The translations under genes were made by a program, and so were the position numbers. DNA of 64,000 bases from Theristus sp. LFF4_11 (taxonomy: Eukaryota; Nematoda; Chromadorea; Monhysterida; Xyalidae): NCBI GenBank assembly GCA_030248135.1, contig JASANC010003647.1, positions 62,001 through 126,000 on the forward strand. Reading direction: 5' to 3'. The notes under the pieces were generated by a model. The model ran no database searches. It had not been told where the DNA came from and was given only the letters and a program-made list of their open reading frames with translations. Shown piece by piece: positions 36,101 through 49,100 of this stretch (position 1 is the stretch's first letter; every line of letters starts with the position of its first letter).

Positions 36101-38381
36101 CTGTGTTGTTGTGCCGTTTGGTGGCGCCACGGCCCTGATTGTTTGTCGGCGACATCGGCGGCGATAAAACGAATGAGCGAACAACGACGCAGCTGCTACA
36201 CAGCGTCCGCAGCCGACCGAGCCCGCTCGATCGGCCAAATTGCGTCACTACTACATACCTTTCGCACCTTTTGGGCGATGAACAACAACATAAAACGCAT
36301 GAAAGATTGAAACCCAAATTGACGGAAAAAATATATTTTCTGTCAGGATCATGCCCGAATCAATCGGCTGGCAACTGGCCGAGAATCGAATTGCGGACGC
36401 TCGAAAATCGCTGGCGAAGGCGGCGAAAATCAACGGCACTTGGGGCAAAATCAGCGAGGAACAAACCGAACAGGATTTGGTGCGTTTGGTAACGCCACAC
36501 TTTTTTTGAAAGCTTTCATTCAAAATGAGAATCAGAAAACTACTCGTTTTTCAGCTGGCCGTGTCGCGGCACATCGAGCGAGACCAGCACGACCCCGCCC
36601 AATGGTGGCATTTGTTCGTGCACTGGCGACTCTGCAAGAACTCGTGCATTGTCTTTTATTGCTGGTCGGTTTCAGGTTTTTCTTTTTTCTTTCGTTTGTG
36701 TTTCGATTCGTTGTCCTTCGTTTTATTTTCTCGCTGATTTGTCTTCCACGCTGACGAGCGAACAGCGATACCGGTGGCCCGGCGAAACCGCAAGCAGTGA
36801 ACTTTTCGTGTTGTTCTGAAAAATAATTGTTTCTTACTTTTACGAAGATGTGTTATTGTAATTTCAATAGAACACCACGCAATTATTAATCGGGTGAACA
36901 CTGTCGCAAACACCAACTTCACTACCGTTTAATGTTGTCCACCAGTGTCCTCGCCGCATCACCAACCCCCACAGCCAAGCACATTCCCTCTGCCACGCAC
37001 AGGTTCGCCGCCTCGCTCGCCTACTTCGGCATCGCGATGAACGCGCTCGAGCTGCCCGGCGGCGGCGCCTACGTCAACTCGGCGCTGATGGCCACCATGG
37101 AGCTCGTCTCGTACGTCATCACCGTGCCGGCCGTGCTGTACGCCGGACGCAAGCCGGCCACCATTTTCGTGTTCGCCGTCGGCGGCGTCACGTGCATCGC
37201 CGCTGGCTTGGTGCCGCATGGTGAGTTGACGAGTTATTATGACGTGCACTGCAGAATAAAACTGAACTGAACTGACGTGTGGACTGGACTGGCAGTAAAG
37301 CTTCCGAAAGGGGCTGTCCGCTGATGAGTGTACCCCGCGCGGGGTGCACGTTGTTGTTGTCGGGGATTTCAGGCGATGTTTTTAGCCAGGGTTCACCCAG
37401 AGAAGTGTACAGAACGCCGTTGAGTGAGACGCCCATCGAGTTTTCTCTGTCGTTAAGTGCCTATACACCCCTCGACGGGGCTCGATCCCTGCAAACGCAC
37501 AGACAAGAGTCTGACGCACTACCACCAGACCACGAAGATATTCACGGGCTGTCCTGTGTTTCTCGTGGTGTTTGCCATTGGCATCACCACACACGCAACA
37601 TTTTGGGGTGGGCACGTATCGTTCGGCACCATTGTCGGGTCGCTTCTCCCGTCCGCAGGTGCACCGGTGATCATAATGGCGCTGCTCGGTCGTCTGATGA
37701 TTGCGTCCAGCTTCGCGATGTGCTACGTCTACGCGGCCGAGTTGTTTCCGACGGTGCTGCGACAGACCGGCTCCGGATTCAGCTCGGCGTGCGCCCGACT
37801 CGGTGCGCTCACGGCGCCGCAGATTCGACTGCTGGTATAATTAGATGTTCTCAGAGTTTCGCAATGCACGCAACGACTGGTAAGCAATGAACATGCGTCA
37901 CACGCACATTCAATCGGTGCAGTGGCCGAGCTGATGCAGTCCATCCGGACACGCATGCCCTTGGGCAATTTGAAGTGCCGCATGGAACATGAAACTGCTT
38001 GCATGTCCCTATACGCGCTTTGAATCGCAGAACAAAATAACGAATCATAGTCTCAGTAATCAGCGCGCGGGATTACACAAAAAATCAAGGAGCGCACATT
38101 TTCTGCCAAGATTCTTCTTCACCACGTGCAACAACTCCAGACTCACCTCGCAGGGCGATTACGTGGCGGCCGAGCTGCCGATCATGGTGTTCGGCGGCAC
38201 GGCCGTGGTGGCGGCGTTGCTGGCGTGTGCGCTGCCCGAGACCAAGGGCCACCCGATGCCGGAGACCGTGCATGATGGTGCCGTCTATGGCACACGCTAT
38301 TTTCACCACCAAAATGACGGTGGCCTGGCCGAACAGGACGACAAGAAAGCGCAGCGTTTACCGCAGAAAGTGAAGATCTGA
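33196..38381 (+). CDS. SLC22-type organic cation/carnitine transporter, complete
   Basis: Ten exons: 33196–33665, 33940–34192, 34417–34520, 34856–35013, 35460–35628, 36347–36479, 36555–36664, 37003–37220, 37659–37834, 38154–38381; 2019 nt, 672 aa. A polar N-terminal extension of about 115 residues precedes the family start (LGVFGRYQ) and TM1 (about 126–149). A large Cys-rich extracellular loop with NST, NGS and NAS sites follows, as usual for SLC22. The major-facilitator signature is GGVAADRFGRRTVF after TM2; later landmarks are FMELV, WIMPESIGW, YCWFAASLAYFG, AAELFPTVLRQTG and ALPETKGHPMPE. About 12 membrane segments are expected. The family moves organic cations, carnitine or related solutes across the plasma membrane; the substrate cannot be told. 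ATG 33196 is used because the upstream ATG (33138) is out of frame and short. Introns 4 and 8 carry tRNA-like sequences. Confidence 0.92.
35251..35300 (+). repeat. tRNA-like (SINE-head-like) sequence in SLC22 intron 4
   Basis: CTCGTGGCCTAGGTGATAGC resembles a pol III A box and is followed by GTTAGACTGTTGTCTGTGAG, an arm with AGAC/GTCT pairing. No B box is clear. A similar arm is found at 37520 in reverse. Confidence 0.35.
37478..37560 (-). repeat. tRNA-like (SINE-head-like) sequence in SLC22 intron 8
   Basis: The minus strand reads GTGGTCTGGTGGTAGTGCG (A-box-like), CAGACTCTTGTCTG (arm) and GGGATCGAGCCCC (B-box-like) at tRNA-like spacing. The anticodon loop is too small for a working tRNA, so a tRNA-derived SINE is likelier. 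Confidence 0.4.
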
Positions 38382-38427
38382 GGACAGCAGTCAGTAATCT
38401 TTTTTCAAATGTTATGCAAGTGTACGC

Positions 38428-38784
38428 TTATGTATCACATCTCACCCAATTATTCAGTTCAGTCAAATGAATGGTGTGGAGTTCACTGCAGACGAAGTTT
38501 TGTTGTTCTGTGATTTTGAAAATTTCTTTGCAACATGTGGCATTAGTATCGGTTTTACTATTAGCACATTCCAAAAACCAAAGCTTCTTGCCAATCAGTT
38601 TATTTTTGTTTGAAATTCCTCCAACGGTGTGTTTGATTGCTCCTTTTATACGTTCCCTAAAATGAGTGTCCTTACAAAATTTGATCTCACTTCTCGCTTC
38701 AAATTCAGACATTTTCCTTTTATCTGGGTCACCTCTCCACTCAGTTATTGATTTGTGATACGTCTCCTTGTGTTCACCCCCCAC
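38428..38784 (-). CDS. unassigned 118-codon open frame
   Basis: One uninterrupted frame from ATG 38784, with protein-like composition (KMSEFEARSEIKFCKDTHFR near the start). It overlaps the presumed 3' UTR of the transporter on the opposite strand. No family recognised and no splice partners identified. It may be chance, a small gene, or a mobile-element remnant. Confidence 0.22.
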   Translation of the reverse strand: MGGEHKETYHKSITEWRGDPDKRKMSEFEARSEIKFCKDTHFRERIKGAIKHTVGGISNKNKLIGKKLWFLECANSKTDTNATCCKEIFKITEQQNFVCSELHTIHLTELNNWVRCDT

Positions 38785-39834
38785 TTTCGGTTACTGTTAT
38801 AATGGTAATCACGAAATGAACAGATCTATTTGACAGAGAATGTGTCATTTTCTCAATCAAAAAATTGAATTACAGAAATCAAATTCAAAGGCAGCGAACA
38901 TGCAGATTAAAACCTCGGTATTGCATGCAACGATGTGTGGGTGTGTGTGTTTACTGTTACCTTAATACCACGCGTGAAGCTGTTTTTTTAATTAGCTTTT
39001 GGTGTTTTGAGATTCCTAATTTTTTCGAATTATATTTGCTGTTGGTGCGTTGGAAAAATGCTGATTGGAGTTGATTGATTGATCTAACACGGAGAAACTT
39101 TCAATTTTCAACTCGTCTGTGAACAGCTGTTCTTTGAGTTTCAAACGTGTGTCCTGATATGACTTGTGTGTGTTCAGAAAGACAAAACCATGCTACTGTC
39201 TTGTTTAAAGTAAAGATTTCAAGTTTTATTCACAGACCGGGACAACCGCCACAAAACAAATAAGACACAACATTCACCTATTAGAATCAGCAACGTTCAT
39301 AAGCTAAACCCGCTAAATGACAAATATTCATATGACTAATCTTTTTTCAGCAAGAAAACTTGTTTTGGCAGTAAAACTTTAAAAAAATGCTTAAAAGTTA
39401 GAAATCGTTTCACACTAAAAATTAGTTAAATTAACTTACCGGCTAAGGCCTCCATTCAAATTACCAAGCTTCCTACAGACTAGAAATGACACCACATATG
39501 TATGCCTACATGATGTTTCGATGAAAACGAGAAAAATCATCAGACAAATACTTGAGCTCCTAAAACACAAAACGTTTCAACAAAGCAAACACAGCAAAAT
39601 GCACATGGCACGCACGCACAAGAAACTTAAAATTACTAAAAAACAAAATCTTACAAGTTTTATAAAAGAAAGTTTGAACTTGTAAAACACAACAAAAGAA
39701 AATTCCATTGAAAAACTCTATGAAAATTGCTTTCTCATCACAATATAAACGTAAACGTTCAGGAGCAGAAAAAATCTGGCAATAAATAAAGCTCACAAAA
39801 TTATGATCTTCAAAAACAATCATCACAAAAAAAC

Positions 39835-39840
39835 TTTATT
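39835..39840 (-). terminator. likely poly(A) signal of AGL
   Basis: Plus-strand TTTATT (AATAAA in the coding sense) about 285 nt after the AGL stop codon at 40123–40125. Confidence 0.4.
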
Positions 39841-40122
39841 TTCCGTAGGTCACCCACCACACCACAGCACGGAACTCCAAACCAACAGTGACAACAAACC
39901 CCAACAACATTCATTGGAAAGGAAGAATCGCAAAAAATGACATCTTATTCACTAATCTATCCACTAATTGACATCAATCAATCAATCAAAAATTGACATC
40001 TTGACAGAAATGCTGGGTCTCTTTCGACAAAACATAGCGACAGGAACAAAAAACATTCAACGATTCTTGAACCCAGCAAAACACACGAAAAACCGAATGA
40101 TGACACAACTAAACAATCGCTT

Positions 40123-43100
40123 TTACTGTCCATACTTCTGCAGATCGTGGAGCACTTCAAGGATGCAGCCAACCGACCACGCCTGTGCTCGGCAGCTGCC
40201 TGCGCAGAATGCACCGTCCTGAAAAAATGCAAGTGGTGTGATGAGTTGGAAAATCTTCAAGTTGTGTAGTGAGTGAAAAAAGGGCGAAATCAAAATTAAA
40301 AAAGGTTGATTCACTTTTTTGACCAAAAATATCAAGAATGAAACGAATAACCTTGTTAGTCAATTCGGGCAGCGAACGCCACGGCGACTGCTGCAGTTCC
40401 ATATAATGGTAGCTCAGCGATTGTTGTACCTTAGTGTAAATGGTTTCAAATTCAGTACAGAACGAGCAAGCAATCCGTAATGCATCAATGGTAGTCAATT
40501 TATCAAGCAAGCCAGGCAGCCAAGCCGAACACGCATTTCGCAACAAATTTCAGCCGAGAAACTCACTGATGAAACCACTTGTTTCCATTGGTCCGCATTT
40601 TGCACTTTCAGTCGAGAGCCAACTGCCAACAGTGCACGCAGATAGAATCCAGTCACCCAGAGCCATTCCTGAGGGTGAATAAAAAGAATAAAAAATAAAA
40701 AATAAAAAGTACATAAAAAGAATAAAAATCTGTTCATGCATTTGAAAAGTGACACTCAATTTTCTTCAAACAATCACTGACCGGCCCCTGGTGGTAATTC
40801 CAACCGCGCGCCGTTTGCTGATTGGTTGAGTCGTCTGCGTTGTTGTAGTTGCCGTTGTACGTCCAATCACTGAAACAGCAAAAACGTGCTGCTGAAATTT
40901 GATTCAGTTCAAAAAACAAATAGTTCCGTTATGTATGAATTGTGAAAGCTGCTCAATATTTCACACACACAGTTTCAGTTTCAAATCACATTTTCAAACC
41001 GCTCACCTTGGATCCAAAGTTCGCATGCCCAATGGACCCTTCAAATGTTCCCGAGCAGCGCACAGTGCTGTCCACGCATTCTTTGCGTCCATCAATTCTG
41101 GGGCCTGTAAAACAGTTTTTCTTTCGTGGCAGTTGAAAAACGATCAATAATGAAAAAATCAAATTTATGCACCAAAAACCACAAGTGTGAACGTTGGCGA
41201 ATTGAATAAGCACATCAAATCACCAATAATCAGCATCACCAGCAAGGCATGCGCAACAATGCAGCGTAATAATACAGAGATAACACCGACCACCGTGAGC
41301 GCGATGCAGAAGTTCGGCCGCAGCTGGTAGTCTGCGAACGCGTGCGCTGCTCCCACCGTGTCCTTCACGATGCCGCGACGATTCGCCAGATGCGCATCCG
41401 GGTTCGCCGTTTTGTCGAGCGCACCGTCGCCGGGCACGTAGAAATAGCGCTCGAAATTCGAACGGATCTTCGCCGCCCATTCCGCCCACGTCCACGTTTC
41501 ATGGCCGTGCGACGCTGGAATGGGCGGAATTTCAATTCACAATAAGGATGACAGAAGATCTGTGAAGATCAGAGACTATGAGAAGCGATGCACTACGCAG
41601 TAACGCTATTTCAGTGGAAAACAGTGTTTTTTTGCACCACAGACCCCATCCACGTTGGGACTACGAAACTAAACACTGAAAACGGCAACAACGACATCTT
41701 GAATTCGTTGTCAAACCTGTTCCAATATCGTCCAACAACTCGGCTAAACTTGTTAAGAGGCAAGGTTACAGGTTGTTAGAAAAAGAAAAATGTGACTGTT
41801 ATACATTTTGAGCTTGGAATGTCCGTTCACTCATAACCACCTGATCTTCAACATACTAAAACGAAACTTGGTCAACGGCTTTTCATTAAACTCAATCAAT
41901 CTTGCAAAGAACTGCTTCACTCCAACGACTACAAAAGGCTCACCAGTAACGCCTGCCTGTTTCAAGTGTCCCATTTTGTGCATTTCGTTCAGCCACGAAA
42001 GTACGGCGAAACACAGACCCTGCAGCTCCACGGCGGCACCATCGCGCGGCGTCGCCGGCTTGCCTCGATTTTGCGCCTGATTGGTGACAAAAACAGTTTT
42101 TTTTTCAAGTACAACCGAATGCTGATTCGCTGTTTCGCTCTTCGTATTATAAGCTGTCGGTACAGTTTTATTGCGTGATCAATCTGCGTTTCGCGAAATG
42201 AAATGTTTTGGAGTTGAACTCTGCCTTATCCGATCAAGCTTGAGAGAGCAATTTTCGTTCATTGTCTTCGCATGTTGCCCAAAACAGTACTTTCTCGGAC
42301 GAGCCCATCTTGTCCATCCACGTGCCGCAGTTGTACTCGTTACCACCAAACACAAAGCCGGTCTCTCGGCACACGTGCACCTCCACGTTGAAACCTGCAA
42401 CGCATTTTTTGAATCATGAAATCATTCAATTGCACTTTGAAGTTCTGTGAAAAAAAAACTTCACAAAAACGTCGGCCAACCACCGACCACAATCAGTCAT
42501 GTGCTCGTCGATTCGATGGCCGGCGTTACGCTCACGATACGAGATCCCTTGAAAGTGACACTGCAGCGCCTCGCAAATCGTCGCGCTCAACGGTTCCGTC
42601 TGTTTTGTTTTTGGTTGAAAATCAGTTGAGCAAAAAAAGATCAGCTGTAAAGTCACACGAAAGCAAGCGTTGCCAATACGGCAGACCTTTGCGCCGTTCT
42701 CATAGGCGTCCGCCTGATCGTGCGCGTACAGTCGGAGCACGCCATCACCCAGAATACCGGTGCCGTTCGGCGCGCGCTCCGTGTACAGTCGAATGGCGTA
42801 CAGCCAGAACCAGACGGCGTCACGGCAATTGTAGCGCGCTGAGACGCCGCCGCCCAGCAGGTTCGGTATCAGACCGTGACGCAGCGCACCGGCGTACGAC
42901 AGCAGAACGGCACTGAACGCAGTGCTCGAGTGTTCGAGTGAAGAAGCGGTTGGAAGAAAAACAGAAGCACTGAGAACGGTGCACCACAGCAGCACAGCAT
43001 TACGAAACTGAGGTGTTCTTCAGCACCAGTCGGCCTAATTAATTTTTCTGGAATGGGGATAGTAGGTAGCTGAATAGGATAGTTGTCGATTTCGGCAAAA

Positions 43101-46100
43101 GTGGCAGTTTGTGCAGCAGCACTAAAAATTGACAGTTTTTAAGCCTATTAAAAATGCGACTTTCAAAAACGTGGATTGACTCGACTCCATTTAAAATAGC
43201 CTTTGTCAATTCAGCCTATCTCCACTCCAGGTCAGTTTTGCAAACTTTTGAAGATCACACATTGAAATGAAACTTGACACCTTTCTGCTCGTGACGACAC
43301 CACCCACGGTTGCTTCCCTCCTACATGTTTCTGGATTAAAAATACAAAAATAACCGATCCCACGATGATGTTGTTACCATTTTCTTTTCAGTCAATGTTT
43401 TTTGTGTTTCAGCATCATTTTTTCGAACATTTTAGAGATATGCCCAGCACTCTCCTGTTTGAATATGTCATGCAGAAAACCTACTAAGCGCAGAGAAAAT
43501 CGCATGTTTTTTACTGTAGCACTTCCATTAATGGATATTTTGCGTTTATGTTAGCCATCATTTCAACAAGTGCTTGTTGCAGATGCTCACAAAACAAACA
43601 GAAACTACACAAACGCACACATTACAAGAATGCGTTTGAAAAATCGTGTCGCCGCCGTTACAACTATGCCACTTTTCGTGTTTTTTTGCGCGTTACGAAT
43701 CCCCAAATGACGTTTCAAACATTTTTTGTCTAAATTAAAAAAAAATATACGTCACGCGCACGCCGAGTTACTCAACCAGTCCGTTACTTGCCAATTTTTC
43801 CACAAAATCTGATGTCTTTAGTGGGTTCGGCGGACCCATAAAATACGGCTGGATTGAATGCATCCTAACCAGATGATAAGTGGGCCTGAGCCATCAGTGC
43901 CATTTGATTGTCATGTGCCAGTGGTAACTGAGTTGTTCAACCTTTGATCAAACCAAAAACTCTCTGTCGCCGTCAGCCACTCTACTGAGCACTTTTATGT
44001 GAAAACTTTTTCCTGTAACAACGTCAATTAGTCATCGGCTCTTCCATCGCATTGTCCCGTGTTGCATAACTCACCAGCTGTGACCGCATCTACTATTCAC
44101 CGCCGTGTCTGTCCCCATTACCCCTCTCGACATGTCCCGTCGTAGCACATTTCCACGACGGGCAGTAAAAAGTGTGACACATTGGTTGACCGCGGCGTCG
44201 TTGCTTTTGTGATTGCACATTACTTTCTGTTGAATGGAACTATGGCGCCCGATGCCAACTGGTGTGCGTGCTATGATAATGAAACTGATAATGGCGGTTG
44301 ATATATTTGAAAAGCGAGTGCTCCTCTCGTTTTTCGTTTGCTCATTCGAGGCTAACAACGGAGCCATCGGAGGACAGGAATGACCAGCCATAAAAACGTG
44401 TCATCATGTACTCCCAACCTTGCAGTGCGACCACATATGTCATCAAAACATTTCTTGAACAAATAACGACTAATAACTTTGCAACAGCAACAGTAGCAGC
44501 AGCTGTGTGCGCGTATGCCCATTGAAAGGCACAAGCAACCAAACCATCACCGTTCGTTAACCGACATACCAAATGTCGAGATATCATATGAATTGCATTT
44601 AGAGCCATTCACATGTCCGGCTTGTTATCGTAGCCAAACTGACTATAAAAGTTTGTTTTTCGTTATTGACAGCCGATTCGTAGTGTGATGACGCAAGGAA
44701 GCGACCGCTTTTCGCCAAGTCGCCACCCTCTCACCGAACTTGTTTCATAGTCCTTCGGAAACTGTGTTTTCAGGCAATCGCCATGGCATTTCTGTCTGCA
44801 TTTATGCCGTCGGTCAACATGTGTGTCCCTGTACTATGTTCATGAAAAATTTAATACACAACCAAATAATTGCCTTTCACTCGCAGGGAACAGTATCGCT
44901 CATATTGCAACCATGCCCTTGACTGGCGTGGTGCCATTGAAACCACGAGGCCACATTTTTTGGAGAGCAATTATCGCGCTTGATTCGAAAAATGCTTCCT
45001 TCCGCCATTTCCGATCGTTCTTGACACCTTTCCTCGTGTTTGTGTGCTCAGAACATTAAAATCTATGTAATCGTTCGGTACGAATGGATTTCAGTTCAGC
45101 ACAAAATGTTATTTTTAGAACAGTGGTAAAATCAGAAAAACCAGAGAGCTGTCTAGTTCTCACTGCCAGTTACATTTCGACCGAATTATTATGGCAAAAT
45201 GGGCATACTGTGGTTAGCATGCAGCCTAAATGGGCGCCATTGCAACGAAATTGCAGCAAAGAGCCACAAACAGACATTGTAATTTGTTTATTTTAACGAC
45301 GCTTATTGTTTCAAGTGGTCATTCGCTTTTTTGCTTCAGTTAAGAGTTATAACACGTCTAGTCTGGGTGGGTGAACGTTTTTTATGTCACATTTCCAACA
45401 CAAACCCAAAAACTATGGGTCTGCCGATTTTTTCTGTGAATATGTTGAGCATATTGAGTTCATGCTGCCAAAATTTTGTTTCGCTTCGCTTGTTACAGCT
45501 TTTGGTTGCTGCGTGAGTCACCGTGCATGACAATGGTATGTGTGATAATGATACTACTTTTAACCCGTATACTTTTAAGAAATGACCAGCCACTAGTAAC
45601 CAAGAGATGACTTTCAATATTTATGAGTTCTGATAGATCTGATAATTTGATAATCTGAATTAAAACTGTGCACCAGTTTAACTGGCAACTTTTGTGATCT
45701 TGTCCTCCGGTTTCCAAATACGAAACCAAGGCTCATGCAAGCCGTCAACACACATTAGAAAATATCGTAAATTAAAGACACTCCGGAACTCAGTTGTTTT
45801 CAACGATCTCATTTCCAAACCCCCACTTCAACCCCATTTATTTCTGAGCTACTTCTTGAGTTATCATCTCTTCCGGAGTCTAGGATGCTGAAAAGACATG
45901 CTACCATGCCACCAGAAAAGTGATTGTAGTGCAATATTAAGATGGACAAAACGTTCTGAAATTAAAATATACTAACCAAATATAAAAACTCTAACAGAAA
46001 ACGCTCAGCACGCCACAATTCAGTACAACTGTGACCATCAATCAAGTGGGCCATGTTTTCGATTTTCGACAAAAATAAACTGACTAAGCATTCAGTTCGC

Positions 46101-49100
46101 GTAGCAACAACGCAAGGAGATGCGACGTTTTGGTCTAGCACTTATGAATTTTTGTAATATGCTTAACGAACGAACTACATGCCGCGCAAAGACTACAACA
46201 GTATCAAATCATTGTCATAATTTAAAGTGTTTGTCATAATTTTGATTTATGGAACCTCTTCTGGTATCATGTACCACGTCTTTTATTGTTCTGAAACATA
46301 TTCGTCATTTCGGTTTGTTTCAAATTTCGCATATTACGATTCCTTTGCACCATTTACCACTTGATTGCTGAACGACAGTGTTTATGAACAACAGTCAATG
46401 ACTTTTTGGTGTTCATCCAGGAAGAGACACTTCCACCCACATTCACTTTTTACGCACACGTCTGCTGTTCGCTTGTTCATTTGGACCGCACAGAATGAGT
46501 AAATCACATTTACGAGCTGTTTTCATGGTGTTTTGTTAACTTTGTTAATCCAGGATGGATTTGTCGAAAAAAAGCCACACCTTGGAATTTCTCGTCGATA
46601 AGCAAGTCGTCAAGCACAAACAAACAAGCTTATTTTCCATTTCCGGTTTTGACCTCCGTACTTTGTAGTGCCAGTGCTTGTGCACCAGCTCCCAGGGATC
46701 ACAACGGACAGCATTTTTTGCGACTCACCGTGCTTCAGCGTAGCGTCCCGTCACCAGAAGGCAGCCAGGCAGCGCGATGAACGTGTCACGGCCCCAGTTG
46801 CGGAAAATGCCCGTCGAGAAATGTGGCAGTCCTGAAAGATTGGCACAATTGTAAAAAACCGAATTTTCTCGGTTGTCAGAAGTACCGACACGGATGACGT
46901 ATTATGTGTAGTGGATTATTCTGGCCTCCGGTCACATAATTCCAATGTTTTGCTCCTTCATTCATTACTTGACTCATCAAAGTCGTCTTACACGCCGCAC
47001 ACCTCCAATGGGCATACCGCAACATGTTGGTTGCATGTGTGGTGACGTCATGTCGTGTCGTGTGTGGCACGTATACGCGACGCCGACAACCAACATTATT
47101 CGCAATTACAAAACTTCTATACACCACCGTTGTGTTTGCCGTTCGTTATCAGCGCGATGCCACTCATAAATCATAGCTTTCACCGCACAGGTGCGTACAC
47201 TCTGCCAGTTTTGTCGTGCATGACGCTGCATGTCATATGACGTCCAATGACGTATCTCCGGATGCAACGCGCATGCACGCCCTTTTGTTCAGTTCACCGC
47301 CGTCTGTTTGTGTGCGCGTTGTTTGCGGCTTGGCGCGTTTGTGTTTGTTTGGAACCGATAATTGATTGGCGTGCGATTCATGGTTTCGATTGCCAATTTC
47401 TAGCTGGTCTGCTCGCACACTCGGCAATATTGCACGCGTTTTTTGTGTTATTTTCACGGTATCTTAGCTTAGTCACAAAGTTAACAAATTCATTGGTTGC
47501 AACGAAAAATCGTGAACCGATCCGTGCAGTTTCCAACTTCTTTGAAATGGATAACATCCCACGGTTCTTGGTTTCAATCCGGCAAGATAAGCTTGCTTGT
47601 AAGTTGACATCTGAGTTGATTCTTTCATTTTGTCGCAAATCATTGTGAGTGTTACATGCTTTTGCTTGTATCAAGTTCTATTGCTGCACAAGTTCAAGAG
47701 CGAGTTTGTAACATGCATGCTTCTTGTTCAAACCAAATTTCGTGTGCCTTTTTTATTTTCAATTCCAAATACGTTTCATCGTCTGTGGCTTTGTTGACAC
47801 AAAGACAGTCAAGGCACTCTTGTTACGCTCATGGTGGCTGTGCACTTTAGCTGAAACTAGGAGACAGCAGGAGGATAAGATGCAGGGGTGGGAGTTTTTC
47901 TACTCTGTGTGTCAGAAGTTTTGCATTAGCATTAGCATTACATTACATTAGCATTGTTGAAAAATGTTATGTATGCTAATGTTATGAGAAGAGGGTGGGG
48001 GTTCAGTTCCGCCTGCATTGTTCTGTGCAAACGATCAGACAGATGGTCTGGCAATATCAGCCGATAAGTGAGACCATTATTTCTGTAACCAGCGACTGTA
48101 ATTCTTGAATTCGTGATTAGAATCACATGATTTTAACGATGCTACTTCATTCATTTATGTAAATCACCAGCTTAGTTACGTCTATAATAGCGTTGATATA
48201 CCAGTTTATCACATCTCAAATGACTTCAACTCAACAAAGATCTTCAATGGCATGCGCCACACCCGAAAGAGTTATATACAAGTCCAAGCTTTAAAAAAGC
48301 TAAGTACTGAAAATTTGACTGGTGTGTAATTCATTCAGATCCAAAACCAGTTGCGGTTAAATACGATGTTTGAAAAAGAAGCAGACTTCAAAATCAATGA
48401 CGGTAGCAGCTGTCACACGAGAGAAACAAATATAGCGCGATTGACAACGATAAATGATACCTGACCGTGTAGTAGCAACAGTCTGTTTTAATGTGCGTTT
48501 CTATGAAAAATCAATCTCATTTTACCTTTTCAATTCAATACGTTTTTTAAAACAAAGTATATGTTCACTTGAAAACCGAATCCGGCTTTTTTCATGTTTC
48601 GTAACTTGATGACGTCGCTTGAACGTGATGCGGTTGCTTTTTTGATCACGAGTTTCAGTCCAGATTTTGTATCAATCAAAGCTTTGACACTGTTTGCCGC
48701 ACACAATATTTGGCGCAATTGTTATTTGACTAACATTAGATGATGTGGTTCGAAACACATATCTAATATCAAATGAACAAATGTCACTAATAAGCTCTGC
48801 ATCTGACAAGTTTTTTTGTCTGCTTCTATACTCTGTATTTTACACGAGAGATGAGGCGACAATGTAACATGCAATTGCCTAATAAGCTTGTCTATTGTTT
48901 TGTAGATTTAACAGGTAATTTCGATTAGTTTCAGCTTGTTCAGTAACTTATTTTAGTTTAAAAGTGTGCAACATGTGCTGAAATCGTGATTGGGTGCAGA
49001 TGATTAGCAACTATTGACCAAATAATAAATGATCTTCGATATGCGGAACAAGACAAAAAAACTTGTTGTTTTTTCAAGCCACCTTTTTCTACAACAGCAG

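Larger units (their letters stand above)
38382..40122. other. convergent 3' region between SLC22 and AGL
   Basis: Contains both 3' UTRs. A minus-strand open frame of 118 codons (38784–38428) lies within it and is listed separately. Otherwise AT-rich and without supported genes. Confidence 0.5.

Noticed and set aside
37300..37360. Hammerhead-ribozyme-like CTGATGAG followed by a strong hairpin (GTGTACCCC/GGGGTGCAC)
   Set aside because: The GAAA that must follow stem II is missing (GTTG instead), and an upstream CCGAAAGG is too close to build the other stems.
37478..37560. Functional tRNA on the minus strand
   Set aside because: A- and B-box-like words are present, but the anticodon arm gives a four-base loop and no acceptor stem pairs.
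44071..45516. A second nested gene in the 3.8-kb AGL intron
   Set aside because: Several 60–106-codon frames exist, but none could be joined with good splice sites and consistent phase, and none resembles a known family.
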